Shown: piece by piece, positions 8,501 through 16,396 of the stretch
How the letters are laid out: each line of letters starts with the position of its first letter
Numbering within the stretch: position 1 is the stretch's first letter
Assembly (NCBI GenBank): GCA_005787685.1
Contig: SYAC01000055.1
Span: 1-44,404, forward strand
Length of the DNA stretch: 44,404 nt
Source: Planctomycetia bacterium
Lineage (GTDB): Bacteria > Planctomycetota > Phycisphaerae > Phycisphaerales > SM1A02
Direction of reading: 5' to 3'
Translations under genes and position numbers: made by a program
The notes under the pieces: model-generated
Told to the model about the DNA's origin: nothing
Seen by the model: only the letters and a program-made list of their open reading frames with translations
The model's database searches: none

Positions 8501-9805
8501 ATGTCCGCAAGCACGCCCGCACATTCCGCAGAAAGAAAACAGAATTTCAATCCAGATTTGAATCGCGATGTGAATGCGGAATTAAATTCAACATGGTCCA
8601 CGCATAGTGCTGCCACCTTTGCGCACCGCGTGTGGTGGAGCAACGATGTGCTTGCGCCTGGCAACGCGGCGTTTACCGCCGCGCTTGAACAAGTGCATGG
8701 AAATTGCGTGGCTTTTGTTGATTCTGGCGTTGCCCAAAGTTGGCCACATCTTTCGCAAAAAATAGCGGGCGCATTTGCTGCGTTGCAACCTGCTGCCACA
8801 TCAAGCGCCTCACAACACTCGTCCGCTAAAGTTCAAAGGAACTCGCAACCTGTCGCGGGCGCGTCACCTGTTGCGACTGTTGCTCCATGCTTGGCGCATG
8901 TGGAAATAATTCCAGGTGGCGAAAAATGCAAAGACGGCCTGGAATGGGTGGGGCGCGTGGCTAAACTATGTTTTGATCACGGCGTGAATCGCCATGGCGC
9001 GGTCATTGCCATTGGCGGCGGCGCCGTGCTTGACGCGGTTGGATTCGGCGCGGCTATTGCGCACCGCGGTGTGCGTTTGATTCGCGTTCCAACCACCACG
9101 CTTGCGCAAGATGACTCCGCAATGGGCGTGAAGTGCGGCGTGAATATGTACAACCAGAAAAACGCATTGGGCTGCTTCGCCGTACCCTGGGCAATTCTGT
9201 GCGACGAACAATTTCTGACCACGCTTTCCATTGAACATTGGCTGGGCGGCTTCAGCGAAGTGGTGAAGATTGCTCTGCTCAAAGACGGGCTGCTGTTTGA
9301 GCAAATTGAATCAAACGCCAAAAGCATCACTGCGCGTGACATGAAGGTTGCCGCGCCAATTCTACGCCGCAGTGCGTGGCTTCACCGCGAACACATTTTA
9401 AACGGCGGCGATCCATTTGAGGTGGGCACCGCGCGCCCGCTTGACCACGGACATTGGAGTGCGCATCGCTTGGAAGTGCTCAGTAATTTCACGGTGGCGC
9501 ACGGGCACGCTGTCAGTATTGGTATTGCCCTTGACGCGTGCTTGGCGGTTGAAATGCGCTTGCTTGAAGCCAAAGTGGCCGCGCGAATTATTCGGCTTCT
9601 GCGTTCGCTTGAACTTCCAGCATGGCATCCAATGCTGCAATCCCGGCAAGAAATTGTTGCGGGCTTAGAGCAATTTCGCCAGCATTTAGGCGGAAATTTC
9701 GCTATTCCCCTACTCAGTGCAATCGGCAAATCCCATGATGTCACGCACATCAGTCACGAAGATTTTGAGAAAGCCACCACCACTCTTCGTACACTTGGGT
9801 CATGA
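8501..9805 (+). CDS. eboD: EboD-like sugar-phosphate-cyclase (3-dehydroquinate synthase superfamily)
   Basis: A 434-residue protein starting at ATG 8501 (an in-frame TTG lies three codons upstream). The NAD-binding region has GGEKCKDG and the glycine-rich AVIAIGGGAVLDAVG, followed by RVPTTTLAQDDSA. The metal ligands of the cyclase family are visible: a Glu in GGFSEVVKIALLKD, a His in LDHGHWSAHRLE and a His in VAHGHAVSIGIALDA. The neighbours are ebo-type genes rather than shikimate-pathway genes, which argues for EboD rather than AroB. The reaction of EboD is not established as far as I know. The stop overlaps the next start (ATGA), so the two genes are probably translationally coupled. Confidence 0.85.
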   Translation: MSASTPAHSAERKQNFNPDLNRDVNAELNSTWSTHSAATFAHRVWWSNDVLAPGNAAFTAALEQVHGNCVAFVDSGVAQSWPHLSQKIAGAFAALQPAATSSASQHSSAKVQRNSQPVAGASPVATVAPCLAHVEIIPGGEKCKDGLEWVGRVAKLCFDHGVNRHGAVIAIGGGAVLDAVGFGAAIAHRGVRLIRVPTTTLAQDDSAMGVKCGVNMYNQKNALGCFAVPWAILCDEQFLTTLSIEHWLGGFSEVVKIALLKDGLLFEQIESNAKSITARDMKVAAPILRRSAWLHREHILNGGDPFEVGTARPLDHGHWSAHRLEVLSNFTVAHGHAVSIGIALDACLAVEMRLLEAKVAARIIRLLRSLELPAWHPMLQSRQEIVAGLEQFRQHLGGNFAIPLLSAIGKSHDVTHISHEDFEKATTTLRTLGS

Positions 9806-10107
9806 CCACGCCCGCAGACAAGCCGCCGCTTGATCGCAAAATGTTGATCGATCTTGGATTCATCGATGCGCGGGCCAAGGTTCTTGACATTGCCGCATTT
9901 CTGGATCGACTTGATCGCGCCGCGTCAGTCAATACCTCCACGGATTTTCGCATAGATGCAATCCGCGCCGCGCTGGCAATCGCACTAGAGAACTCCCCCG
10001 CTCGGGCAGAGCGCATTCTGCAATTATGGAGCGATCCAACCACCGAGCCCGTGGAGCGCTCGGACGGTAAAGCCGCGCGCGGAGCGCACCCAACACGCAC
10101 AACTTAA
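9802..10107 (+). CDS. Small ebo-cluster protein in the eboA position
   Basis: A 101-residue soluble protein whose ATG overlaps the eboD stop by four bases. The helical core ARAKVLDIAAFLDRLDRA and a second block ILQLWSDPTTEPVE are the only distinctive segments; the C-terminus is low in structure. Its place between eboD and eboB is where EboA is expected, but typical EboA proteins are longer as I recall, so it may be a short EboA, an unrelated small helper, or a family specific to planctomycete ebo clusters. No signal peptide or membrane segment was seen. Confidence 0.7.
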   Translation: MTTPADKPPLDRKMLIDLGFIDARAKVLDIAAFLDRLDRAASVNTSTDFRIDAIRAALAIALENSPARAERILQLWSDPTTEPVERSDGKAARGAHPTRTT

Positions 10108-10192
10108 GCAGTTCAACCCCACATCAATCAACTTTCATGCAGCGCACGCATCAACTCAGCCAAGCCACTTCTTTCATGACCATTCATTCTTT

Positions 10193-11014
10193 ATGTATAT
10201 AGACCCGCACATACACATGGTCAGCCGAACCACGGATGACTACGCGCGCATGGCCGCGGCGGGTTGTGTGGCCGTGACCGAGCCTGCTTTTTGGGCCGGC
10301 TTTGATCGCAGCAGCGCCGCTGGCTTTCATGATTATTTTCGCCAGCTCACCGAGAGCGAACCGCGCCGAGCGGCGGCATACGGTATTGCGCACCATGCGT
10401 GGATTTGCATAAATCCCAAAGAGGCGCAGGATCATGGCTTTGCGCGCGAAGTGATGAGCATGATTCCAGATTTTCTGTCCCGCCCAAATGTGCTTGGTGT
10501 TGGCGAAATTGGTTTGAATCGCAACTGCAAAACGGAGCTAGCGGTCTTTGAGGAGCATTTGGAAATTGCCGCGCAACACAATTCGCTTGTGCTGATTCAC
10601 ACGCCGCACCTAGAGGACAAACTCAAAGGCACGCGCCTGATTTTGGATGCGATCACCGCGCACGGAAAAATAAATCCCCAGCGCATTTTGGTGGACCATG
10701 TTGAAGAACACACTGTGCGAATGGTGCTTGAGCGTGGATTGTGGGCGGGCATGACGCTGTATCCCGACACCAAGTGCACCGCAGCGCGCGCGGTGGACAT
10801 TATGGAAATGCATGGAACCGAGCGTATTTGGATAAATTCTGCGGGCGATTGGGGGCACAGCGATCCGCTTGCGGTTCCCAAGGCCGTGGTCTCTATGCGC
10901 GCCCGCGGCCACACCGCCGCCGATATTCACAAGATCAGTTTTGAAAATCCGCGCGCGTTCCTTTCTCAAAGCGGGAACTTCAGCGTGGTGGCACCACGAC
11001 CAACTATTTCATGA
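10193..11014 (+). CDS. eboB: EboB-like TatD-family metal-dependent hydrolase
   Basis: A 273-residue TIM-barrel metallohydrolase. Family hallmarks in order are DPHIHM at residues 4-9 (the H-x-H metal pair), GVGEIGLN (Glu ligand), LVLIHTPH (His), ILVDHVEEH (His) and INSAGDWGHSDP (Asp). The start ATG 10193 sits directly before the first beta strand. Together with its neighbours this identifies it as EboB rather than housekeeping TatD DNase. It probably acts on a small-molecule ester, amide or phosphate in the cytoplasm; the substrate is unknown. Its stop overlaps the start of the MFS transporter gene (ATGA), so hydrolase and transporter are expected to be made together. Confidence 0.85.
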   Translation: MYIDPHIHMVSRTTDDYARMAAAGCVAVTEPAFWAGFDRSSAAGFHDYFRQLTESEPRRAAAYGIAHHAWICINPKEAQDHGFAREVMSMIPDFLSRPNVLGVGEIGLNRNCKTELAVFEEHLEIAAQHNSLVLIHTPHLEDKLKGTRLILDAITAHGKINPQRILVDHVEEHTVRMVLERGLWAGMTLYPDTKCTAARAVDIMEMHGTERIWINSAGDWGHSDPLAVPKAVVSMRARGHTAADIHKISFENPRAFLSQSGNFSVVAPRPTIS

Positions 11015-12558
11015 ACACACACGTCAACACCTATCCAGTCAACCCGCGCAAATGGCTCACGCTGTTCGCCATGACTGGAAGTTTGTGCATGATTCTTCTA
11101 GACACCACGGTGGTTGGCGTGGCGCTGCCCGCCATCCAAAGTGACTTGGCGATCACGCCTTTGCAATTGCAGTGGGTCATCAACGCCTATGTGCTTGTGC
11201 TTGCAAGTTGTATTGCCGTGGGTGGCCGCGCCGCCGACGCATTTGGACGCGTGCCAACTTTTATTGTGGGCGTAACCTTATTCGCGCTTGCAAGTGTGTG
11301 GTGTGGATTTGCCAGCAGTGGTACCCACCTCATCGTGGCGCGCGTTTTGCAAGGACTTGGGGCTGCCATTATGCAGCCCGCCAGCGCCAGCCTGGTTGTG
11401 AATAGTTTTGCGCCAGGCGAGCGCGGCAAAGCAATGGCTGTTTACGCTGGCATTCCATTGCTTTTTCTAGCTGCCGGCCCGGTGATTGGCGGCGCAATCA
11501 CGCAGTACGCCAACTGGCGCTGGAACTTCTGGCTCAATATTCCCATCGCCCTTGTGGCTATTGCGCTTACTTGTATCGCGCGGCCAATTGATGTGCGCAT
11601 GCCCAAACAGGGAAATGATTTTATTGGAGCTCTGCTCCTGCTCACGAGCCTGCCACTGTTTGTATGGGGACTTATGCAGGGCAGCGAGTTTGGTTGGACT
11701 CACCCTCAAATCATTGGCGCTATTTTGATGGGCGTTATTTTTCTGCCAATATTCGTGTGGTGGGAGAGCAGGCATCCATCGCCATTGTTGGCGGTGAACT
11801 TGTTCGCCGACCGCGCCATTGCTATGGACGCCACCATTTTATTCGCCACTCAATTCACCTTAACGGGGTTGGTGATTTACGGAAGCATTTATGCCCAAAG
11901 TGTTTTACTTTTTGATCCAATGACGGCGGGCGCAAGTTTGCTACCCATGCTCGCGCCCATAATTGTTGTGATTCACTTTGCGGGCCGCTTGTACGACCGC
12001 GTGGGTGTTCGTACACCAGCCATGATTGGCACATCTTTGTGCGTGATTGGCATGGGAATCCAAGCCATCGCCGCGTCACTTGCAAATTATCCATTGCTGG
12101 CCACGGGAATGCTGATTCTTGGCACTGGAATTGGTTTTGTCATGAGCCCTGTGAACACGGATTCCATGAGCCGCGTGCCGCCAGGAAAGCGTGGACAAGT
12201 GAGCGGTCTTGTTCAAACACTACGCCAAATTGGTGGATCTCTTGGCGTTGCCATTGTCGGCTCGGCCATTCTGCTATCCCATGATTCATCAATTGAACAG
12301 CGTTTGGAGCAGGCATTGCCTCAAGAGCAACGCGCGTCTGCGCGCGAACTTTTACAGCAGGCCTCCAAAGGCAATAGCGCCGCCATTGCCAAACTTGCTG
12401 CCAACACGCAACTCCAAACGATTGAACGCGAAGTTCTTGCCAGTAGCGTTGCCACGGGTTGGTGGATTTGCACCGCCACATTGGTGGGCGCGTTCATTGC
12501 AGCAACCCGCTTGCGCTCCATGGCAAATCCAATCTCTGCGCGCAAGCCAAGTGCGTAG
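11011..12558 (+). CDS. MFS exporter, DHA2 (14-TM) drug:H+ antiporter type
   Basis: A 515-residue membrane protein with about 14 hydrophobic helices. Signatures of the DHA2 branch are LDTTVVGVALPAI in helix 1 (motif D1, residues about 29-41), GGRAADAFGR in the first loop (motif A) and RVLQGLGAAIMQPASASLV (motif B/helix 4). The central cytoplasmic loop after helix 6 and the later TM pairs fit EmrB/QacA-like exporters. It overlaps eboB by four bases and lies inside the ebo-like run, which suggests export of the product or precursor handled by the Ebo proteins, or self-protection. Canonical ebo clusters do not, to my knowledge, carry this gene. Confidence 0.85.
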   Translation: MNTHVNTYPVNPRKWLTLFAMTGSLCMILLDTTVVGVALPAIQSDLAITPLQLQWVINAYVLVLASCIAVGGRAADAFGRVPTFIVGVTLFALASVWCGFASSGTHLIVARVLQGLGAAIMQPASASLVVNSFAPGERGKAMAVYAGIPLLFLAAGPVIGGAITQYANWRWNFWLNIPIALVAIALTCIARPIDVRMPKQGNDFIGALLLLTSLPLFVWGLMQGSEFGWTHPQIIGAILMGVIFLPIFVWWESRHPSPLLAVNLFADRAIAMDATILFATQFTLTGLVIYGSIYAQSVLLFDPMTAGASLLPMLAPIIVVIHFAGRLYDRVGVRTPAMIGTSLCVIGMGIQAIAASLANYPLLATGMLILGTGIGFVMSPVNTDSMSRVPPGKRGQVSGLVQTLRQIGGSLGVAIVGSAILLSHDSSIEQRLEQALPQEQRASARELLQQASKGNSAAIAKLAANTQLQTIEREVLASSVATGWWICTATLVGAFIAATRLRSMANPISARKPSA

Positions 12559-12623
12559 GCGCTCAACACAAGCGCGACACCATTTCACCGACACGCCAAC
12601 GATCGACTGCGTAAACTGCGTTC

Positions 12624-13283
12624 ATGGCGCGGCCAATCATTGGAATTTCCTGCAATGTGAAAGAAGAAAATGCCAAGACTTTTTTCATGCTGCACAGCGC
12701 CTATGTCAATAGCGTGAATGAGGCGGGCGGCGTTGCATTTTTAATTCCGCATCAAGCCAACTTGTCCGCGGAAACACTGGACGCGCTGGATGGCGTGTTA
12801 CTCACTGGCGGCGACGACATTGATATGCGCGAATTTGGTCAAGCGCTGCACGCCAAAGCGGACCTGATGTCCCCACTTCGCCAGCGCGGCGATTTTGCGC
12901 TCCTACGCGCGCTTGATGAGCGCCCACACATTCCAGTGCTTGGTATTTGTCTAGGTATGCAACTCATGGGTGTTCACAAGGGGTGCGCGCTCATTCAACA
13001 TTTGCACGATGTCATTCCCAACGGCGATCGCCATGTGGGAAATAAAATTCATCCCATCAGTGGCGCCATAGGATCGGGTCCTGTGACAAGCAGTCATCAT
13101 CAAGCGCTCAGCGGCGCAGGACCATTTGAAACACTCGCACTGAGCGACGACGGTGTACTGGAGGCTATTCGTCTTGCAAATCGTGACTTTTATGTGGGCG
13201 TGCAATGGCATCCAGAGCGCACGCTCGACGCGGCCCTAGGTCTTGGCATACTTCAAAACCTAGTCAAAGCTGCTGCAAAATAG
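12624..13283 (+). CDS. Class I glutamine amidotransferase, gamma-glutamyl-GABA hydrolase-like
   Basis: A 219-residue protein with the complete catalytic triad of class I amidotransferases/peptidase C26: the nucleophile in VLGICLGMQLMG, and His and Glu in VQWHPERT. LTGGDDIDMREFG near residues 53-65 matches the PuuD/gamma-glutamyl-GABA hydrolase group rather than synthetase-bound domains. It probably cleaves a gamma-glutamyl amide in the cytoplasm, which would suit removal of a glutamyl protecting group during metabolite maturation; that link is inference. It follows the transporter by 65 bases and precedes the thioredoxin-like gene within the ebo-like run. Confidence 0.8.
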   Translation: MARPIIGISCNVKEENAKTFFMLHSAYVNSVNEAGGVAFLIPHQANLSAETLDALDGVLLTGGDDIDMREFGQALHAKADLMSPLRQRGDFALLRALDERPHIPVLGICLGMQLMGVHKGCALIQHLHDVIPNGDRHVGNKIHPISGAIGSGPVTSSHHQALSGAGPFETLALSDDGVLEAIRLANRDFYVGVQWHPERTLDAALGLGILQNLVKAAAK

Positions 13284-13355
13284 ACATTTCTACAGTACGC
13301 GCTTCTCTTTTATCAAAGTCGAACCACTGCTACGATTTCAACATAGGAGACCACC

Positions 13356-14072
13356 ATGTCCATCGCCAATTTTGTTTCAGTCCTGATTTCTTTCAATATG
13401 TTTGCTTCGGATAATGTTTCCCAAGCCCCTGTAACCAAGCCACCCCTTCTCATTGTCACCGCTGACGCGCCTGCGCTCACCCTAGACACATGGGTGAAAG
13501 GTGATGCGATTCAAGCCTTCGATCCAGAAAAAGTATATGTGGTCGAGTTTTGGGCGACATGGTGTGCTCCTTGCCTGAAGACCATTCCCCATCTCACAAA
13601 GTTGCAAAAGGAAAATCCAAAAGACTTGGTTGTGATTGGAGTTGCCGCTTCCGAAAAGCCGCAGAAGAAAAAAGATTCGTCCACCCCCAAAGATACGCCC
13701 GCTGATGAAGCAACCGCTGCCACGGATGCAAAAGCCCAAGCGGAACAAATGCTTGCCGCAATCAAAACATTTGTGACCCAGCAAGGCGACAAAATGGAGT
13801 ATCTCGTAGCCTTTGATGCCGACGGTTCCATGAGCCGCGATTGGATGATGGCGGCCAAGCAAAGAACCATTCCAACCGCCTTCATCATTGCAAAGGGCGG
13901 CAAAATTGCGTGGATTGGACCCGCCAACCAAGTGGAAAAGCCGCTGGCAATTGCCCTGGGAATTCAAGCCCCCGTGGTCGAAAAGAAAAAAACTGGAAAA
14001 TCTCCTGGCGGCGCCAAGGACGGAACCGGGACTGGCGAAGCGACGCCACCACCCAAAAAGGCCGTGGAATAA
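13356..14072 (+). CDS. TlpA/thioredoxin-like protein with Lys-rich insert
   Basis: A 238-residue protein with a good Shine-Dalgarno (AGGAGACC) six bases before ATG 13356. The redox motif WCAPC lies in VEFWATWCAPCLKTIP (about residues 66-75), and the cis-Pro strand RTIPTAFII about 170. Between them is a hydrophilic insert rich in Lys/Asp/Ala (about 105-140), and the tail is Gly/Lys-rich. The N-terminus is weakly hydrophobic (MSIANFVSVLISFNMFAS) and could act as a signal or be cytoplasmic. It probably reduces or oxidises a disulfide in the cell envelope. It lies 34 bases before eboE on the same strand, so it is probably part of the same transcript. Confidence 0.8.
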   Translation: MSIANFVSVLISFNMFASDNVSQAPVTKPPLLIVTADAPALTLDTWVKGDAIQAFDPEKVYVVEFWATWCAPCLKTIPHLTKLQKENPKDLVVIGVAASEKPQKKKDSSTPKDTPADEATAATDAKAQAEQMLAAIKTFVTQQGDKMEYLVAFDADGSMSRDWMMAAKQRTIPTAFIIAKGGKIAWIGPANQVEKPLAIALGIQAPVVEKKKTGKSPGGAKDGTGTGEATPPPKKAVE

Positions 14073-14106
14073 ATCCACAATTCTGCGTAGTACTGGCGCG
14101 AAATTT

Positions 14107-15381
14107 ATGAAACCAATCGGCTACTGCGCCAACGTGCATCCAGGTCGCAACCTTGCTCAACTGCGTGAATCACTCGCGGGACCAATGACGCGCATCGCCC
14201 AGGACCTTGCGCTTGATTCGCTTCCGGTTTCACTTTGGCTTTCTGCGGAAACGATTCGCGAACTTTCTCAAGACACCAAACTAGCAATCAGCCTGCGTGA
14301 TCAAGCCATCGACTGCGGTATTTCATTTGTGGCGATCAACGCGTTTCCCTACGGCAACTTTCATGCGCAGCGCGTGAAACACGCGGTCTATGAACCCAAC
14401 TGGACTGATGGTCGCCGCACCCACTACACATTGGCGGTGGCGGAACTATTGCCGCTGCTGGTTGCGCCCGGCACTGAACACATCAGTATCAGCACGTTGC
14501 CGCTTGGCTGGCGCGCAAATTTTTCCTCTAGCGCAAGCGGCGCGTCCGTTGGCATTGCCTCAACCGCGCTCGAACAAATCGCCTCGCGCCTGCATGAAAT
14601 TGAGCAAAAAACAGGCTTGCGCATCACGCTGGACATTGAACCAGAGCCAGGTTGCGCTATTGAAACCAGCGAGGAACTTGTTGGATTTTTCACGCACTGC
14701 CTTCCAGTCACAACGCGCATGTCGGTCAATGTGCGTCGCTACATTGGCGCCTGTGTTGATGTTTGCCATGGCGCGGTCATGGGCGAATCTCCGCAGGATT
14801 TTTTCCAGCACTGCGCGCAAGTCGGCGTCACGATCAACCGTATTCAACTTTCAAGCGCCATCAAAGGCGCGAACTCAGAGCATGATCTTGCGGCCTTGGC
14901 GCAATTCAACGAGCCGCGATATTTACATCAAGTGGTGAGCGGTTTCGGCGCGTCGCGGCGCATGTGGGACGACATTCCAGATTTTTTAGCCGATACCAAT
15001 ATTGAGCCACCCACCACGGACTCGAAAGCGCTTGCACATGAAATTTCCACAACCACATTGACGCCAACGCTGGCGAATGCCACGGTGCATCATTTCACCA
15101 ATGCGCGAACGCAAGAGTGGCGTTGCCACTGGCATGTTCCCATTCACCACGCCATGATAAATGGACTAGAAACAACTTCAAACGCAATCACCGCCACGCT
15201 TGATGCCGCATTGCGCCTGCCCAATGCTCCGTTGATCGAGGTTGAAACCTACGCCTGGACGCAACTTCCGCACCGAGAGCATATTTCTACCGCGCATGAA
15301 GTTGAGCAAGGAACTGTTCAGGAAATCCGCTACGCTCGAAGTTGCGCAGCCGCCGCGCAAGCCGCATTAGATATCGCATGA
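14107..15381 (+). CDS. eboE: EboE-like metabolite traffic protein (xylose-isomerase-type TIM barrel)
   Basis: A 424-residue protein starting at ATG 14107 (MKPIGYCANVHPGRNL). The N-terminal IGYCANVHPG, then FVAINAFPYGNFHAQRVKHAVYEPNW and HISISTLPLGWRANF, are the recognisable EboE signature. Further on, ITLDIEPEPGC and GACVDVCHGAV supply acidic and His metal ligands of a xylose-isomerase-like TIM barrel. EboE has been proposed to act in metabolite traffic; its substrate is not known. Its TGA stop overlaps the eboC start (ATGA at 15378), so the two are tightly coupled. An upstream in-frame extension runs through the thioredoxin gene and is not used. Confidence 0.9.
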   Translation: MKPIGYCANVHPGRNLAQLRESLAGPMTRIAQDLALDSLPVSLWLSAETIRELSQDTKLAISLRDQAIDCGISFVAINAFPYGNFHAQRVKHAVYEPNWTDGRRTHYTLAVAELLPLLVAPGTEHISISTLPLGWRANFSSSASGASVGIASTALEQIASRLHEIEQKTGLRITLDIEPEPGCAIETSEELVGFFTHCLPVTTRMSVNVRRYIGACVDVCHGAVMGESPQDFFQHCAQVGVTINRIQLSSAIKGANSEHDLAALAQFNEPRYLHQVVSGFGASRRMWDDIPDFLADTNIEPPTTDSKALAHEISTTTLTPTLANATVHHFTNARTQEWRCHWHVPIHHAMINGLETTSNAITATLDAALRLPNAPLIEVETYAWTQLPHREHISTAHEVEQGTVQEIRYARSCAAAAQAALDIA

Positions 15382-16346
15382 GCAACCAATCAACCTCATC
15401 TCTTGCCGCCCCAGTTCAAGGCCGCAATAGTTTTGGAGCGTTCATGAAACTCTTTCGAGTTTCAAATTCGCCAACCGTAGTCACCAACGCGCTTGTTGGC
15501 TCGGCGGTGGTAACGGCGTTTGCGCCCAATTCATTTATAAACACAACGCATGTCGCGATCATCACCGCCGGCATTGTCATGATCTACAGCGCTGGTATGG
15601 CTATCAATGATTATTTCGATCAAGTGGTCGATGGCCACGAGCGCCCAACACGACCAATCCCCGCGGGGCAAATTTCACCTTTCGTCGCGCTGCTATGCGG
15701 CGGAGTGTTGCTATTTCTTGGGATTGCCGCATGCGCGTCGGTTTCACTTGATGTGCTGCCTTGGGTCATGTTGCTCGCAAGCGCGGTGCTTGCCTACAAC
15801 ATGTTGCACCTTGCAAAATTTGTTGGGCCCCTGCTCATGGGCGTGTGCCGTGGGCTTGTACCCGTGATTGCGGCCTTTGCGTTGTCGCCTATTCAAACTC
15901 CGGCATGGAATATTTTGGTGTTCTTTGCAGTGCCGCTTGGAATTGCGGGCGCAAGTATTTCCATACTGGCACGCAATGAATTTTCGGTCAGCCAGAAATC
16001 ATCTCTCACTCAATCCACGCGAATTATGATTTCAACCGCGCTCATGGGAATTGCCGCGCTTGCTCCGCTTGGCGCCATTGCCACGCGCACGCTGAATCCC
16101 ATGTCTAATTTCATGATTCTCACCTATGTGATTTGCATGACCTTGGCGGGCATTTCTATTTTCCACGGACTGCTTCTCATCGCTCATCCATACGCGGCGG
16201 CGAAGGGTGTCATGCGATGGATTTGTGCGCTTGCGCTTATGGATGCCGCAAATCTTTGCATTTTAAACCAGCCCGTTCTGGCGTATTCGGCTATTGCCTG
16301 CTTCATGGTTGCCACACTCTTACAGCGGCGCATCGCTGGCAGTTAA
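15378..16346 (+). CDS. eboC: EboC-like UbiA-family prenyltransferase
   Basis: A 322-residue integral membrane protein with about eight to nine hydrophobic helices. The first Asp-rich motif of the UbiA family is complete: NDYFDQVVDGHERPTRPIP (about residues 77-95), which binds magnesium-diphosphate. The second canonical DxxxD motif is not obvious; the corresponding loop may be LARNEFSVSQ. It probably transfers an isoprenoid or related hydrophobic group to an aromatic or polar acceptor at the inner face of the membrane. The ATG overlaps the eboE stop, which fixes the start, and eboF follows 50 bases after the stop. Confidence 0.85.
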   Translation: MSNQSTSSLAAPVQGRNSFGAFMKLFRVSNSPTVVTNALVGSAVVTAFAPNSFINTTHVAIITAGIVMIYSAGMAINDYFDQVVDGHERPTRPIPAGQISPFVALLCGGVLLFLGIAACASVSLDVLPWVMLLASAVLAYNMLHLAKFVGPLLMGVCRGLVPVIAAFALSPIQTPAWNILVFFAVPLGIAGASISILARNEFSVSQKSSLTQSTRIMISTALMGIAALAPLGAIATRTLNPMSNFMILTYVICMTLAGISIFHGLLLIAHPYAAAKGVMRWICALALMDAANLCILNQPVLAYSAIACFMVATLLQRRIAGS

Positions 16347-16396
16347 TTCTTAAACCACCGACCTTCTTCCATGGCGGTTTCCATACTCTTGCACAC

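Noticed and set aside
8501..9805. Annotation as the shikimate-pathway aroB
   Set aside because: The superfamily fits, but all neighbours are ebo-type genes and none belongs to the shikimate pathway.
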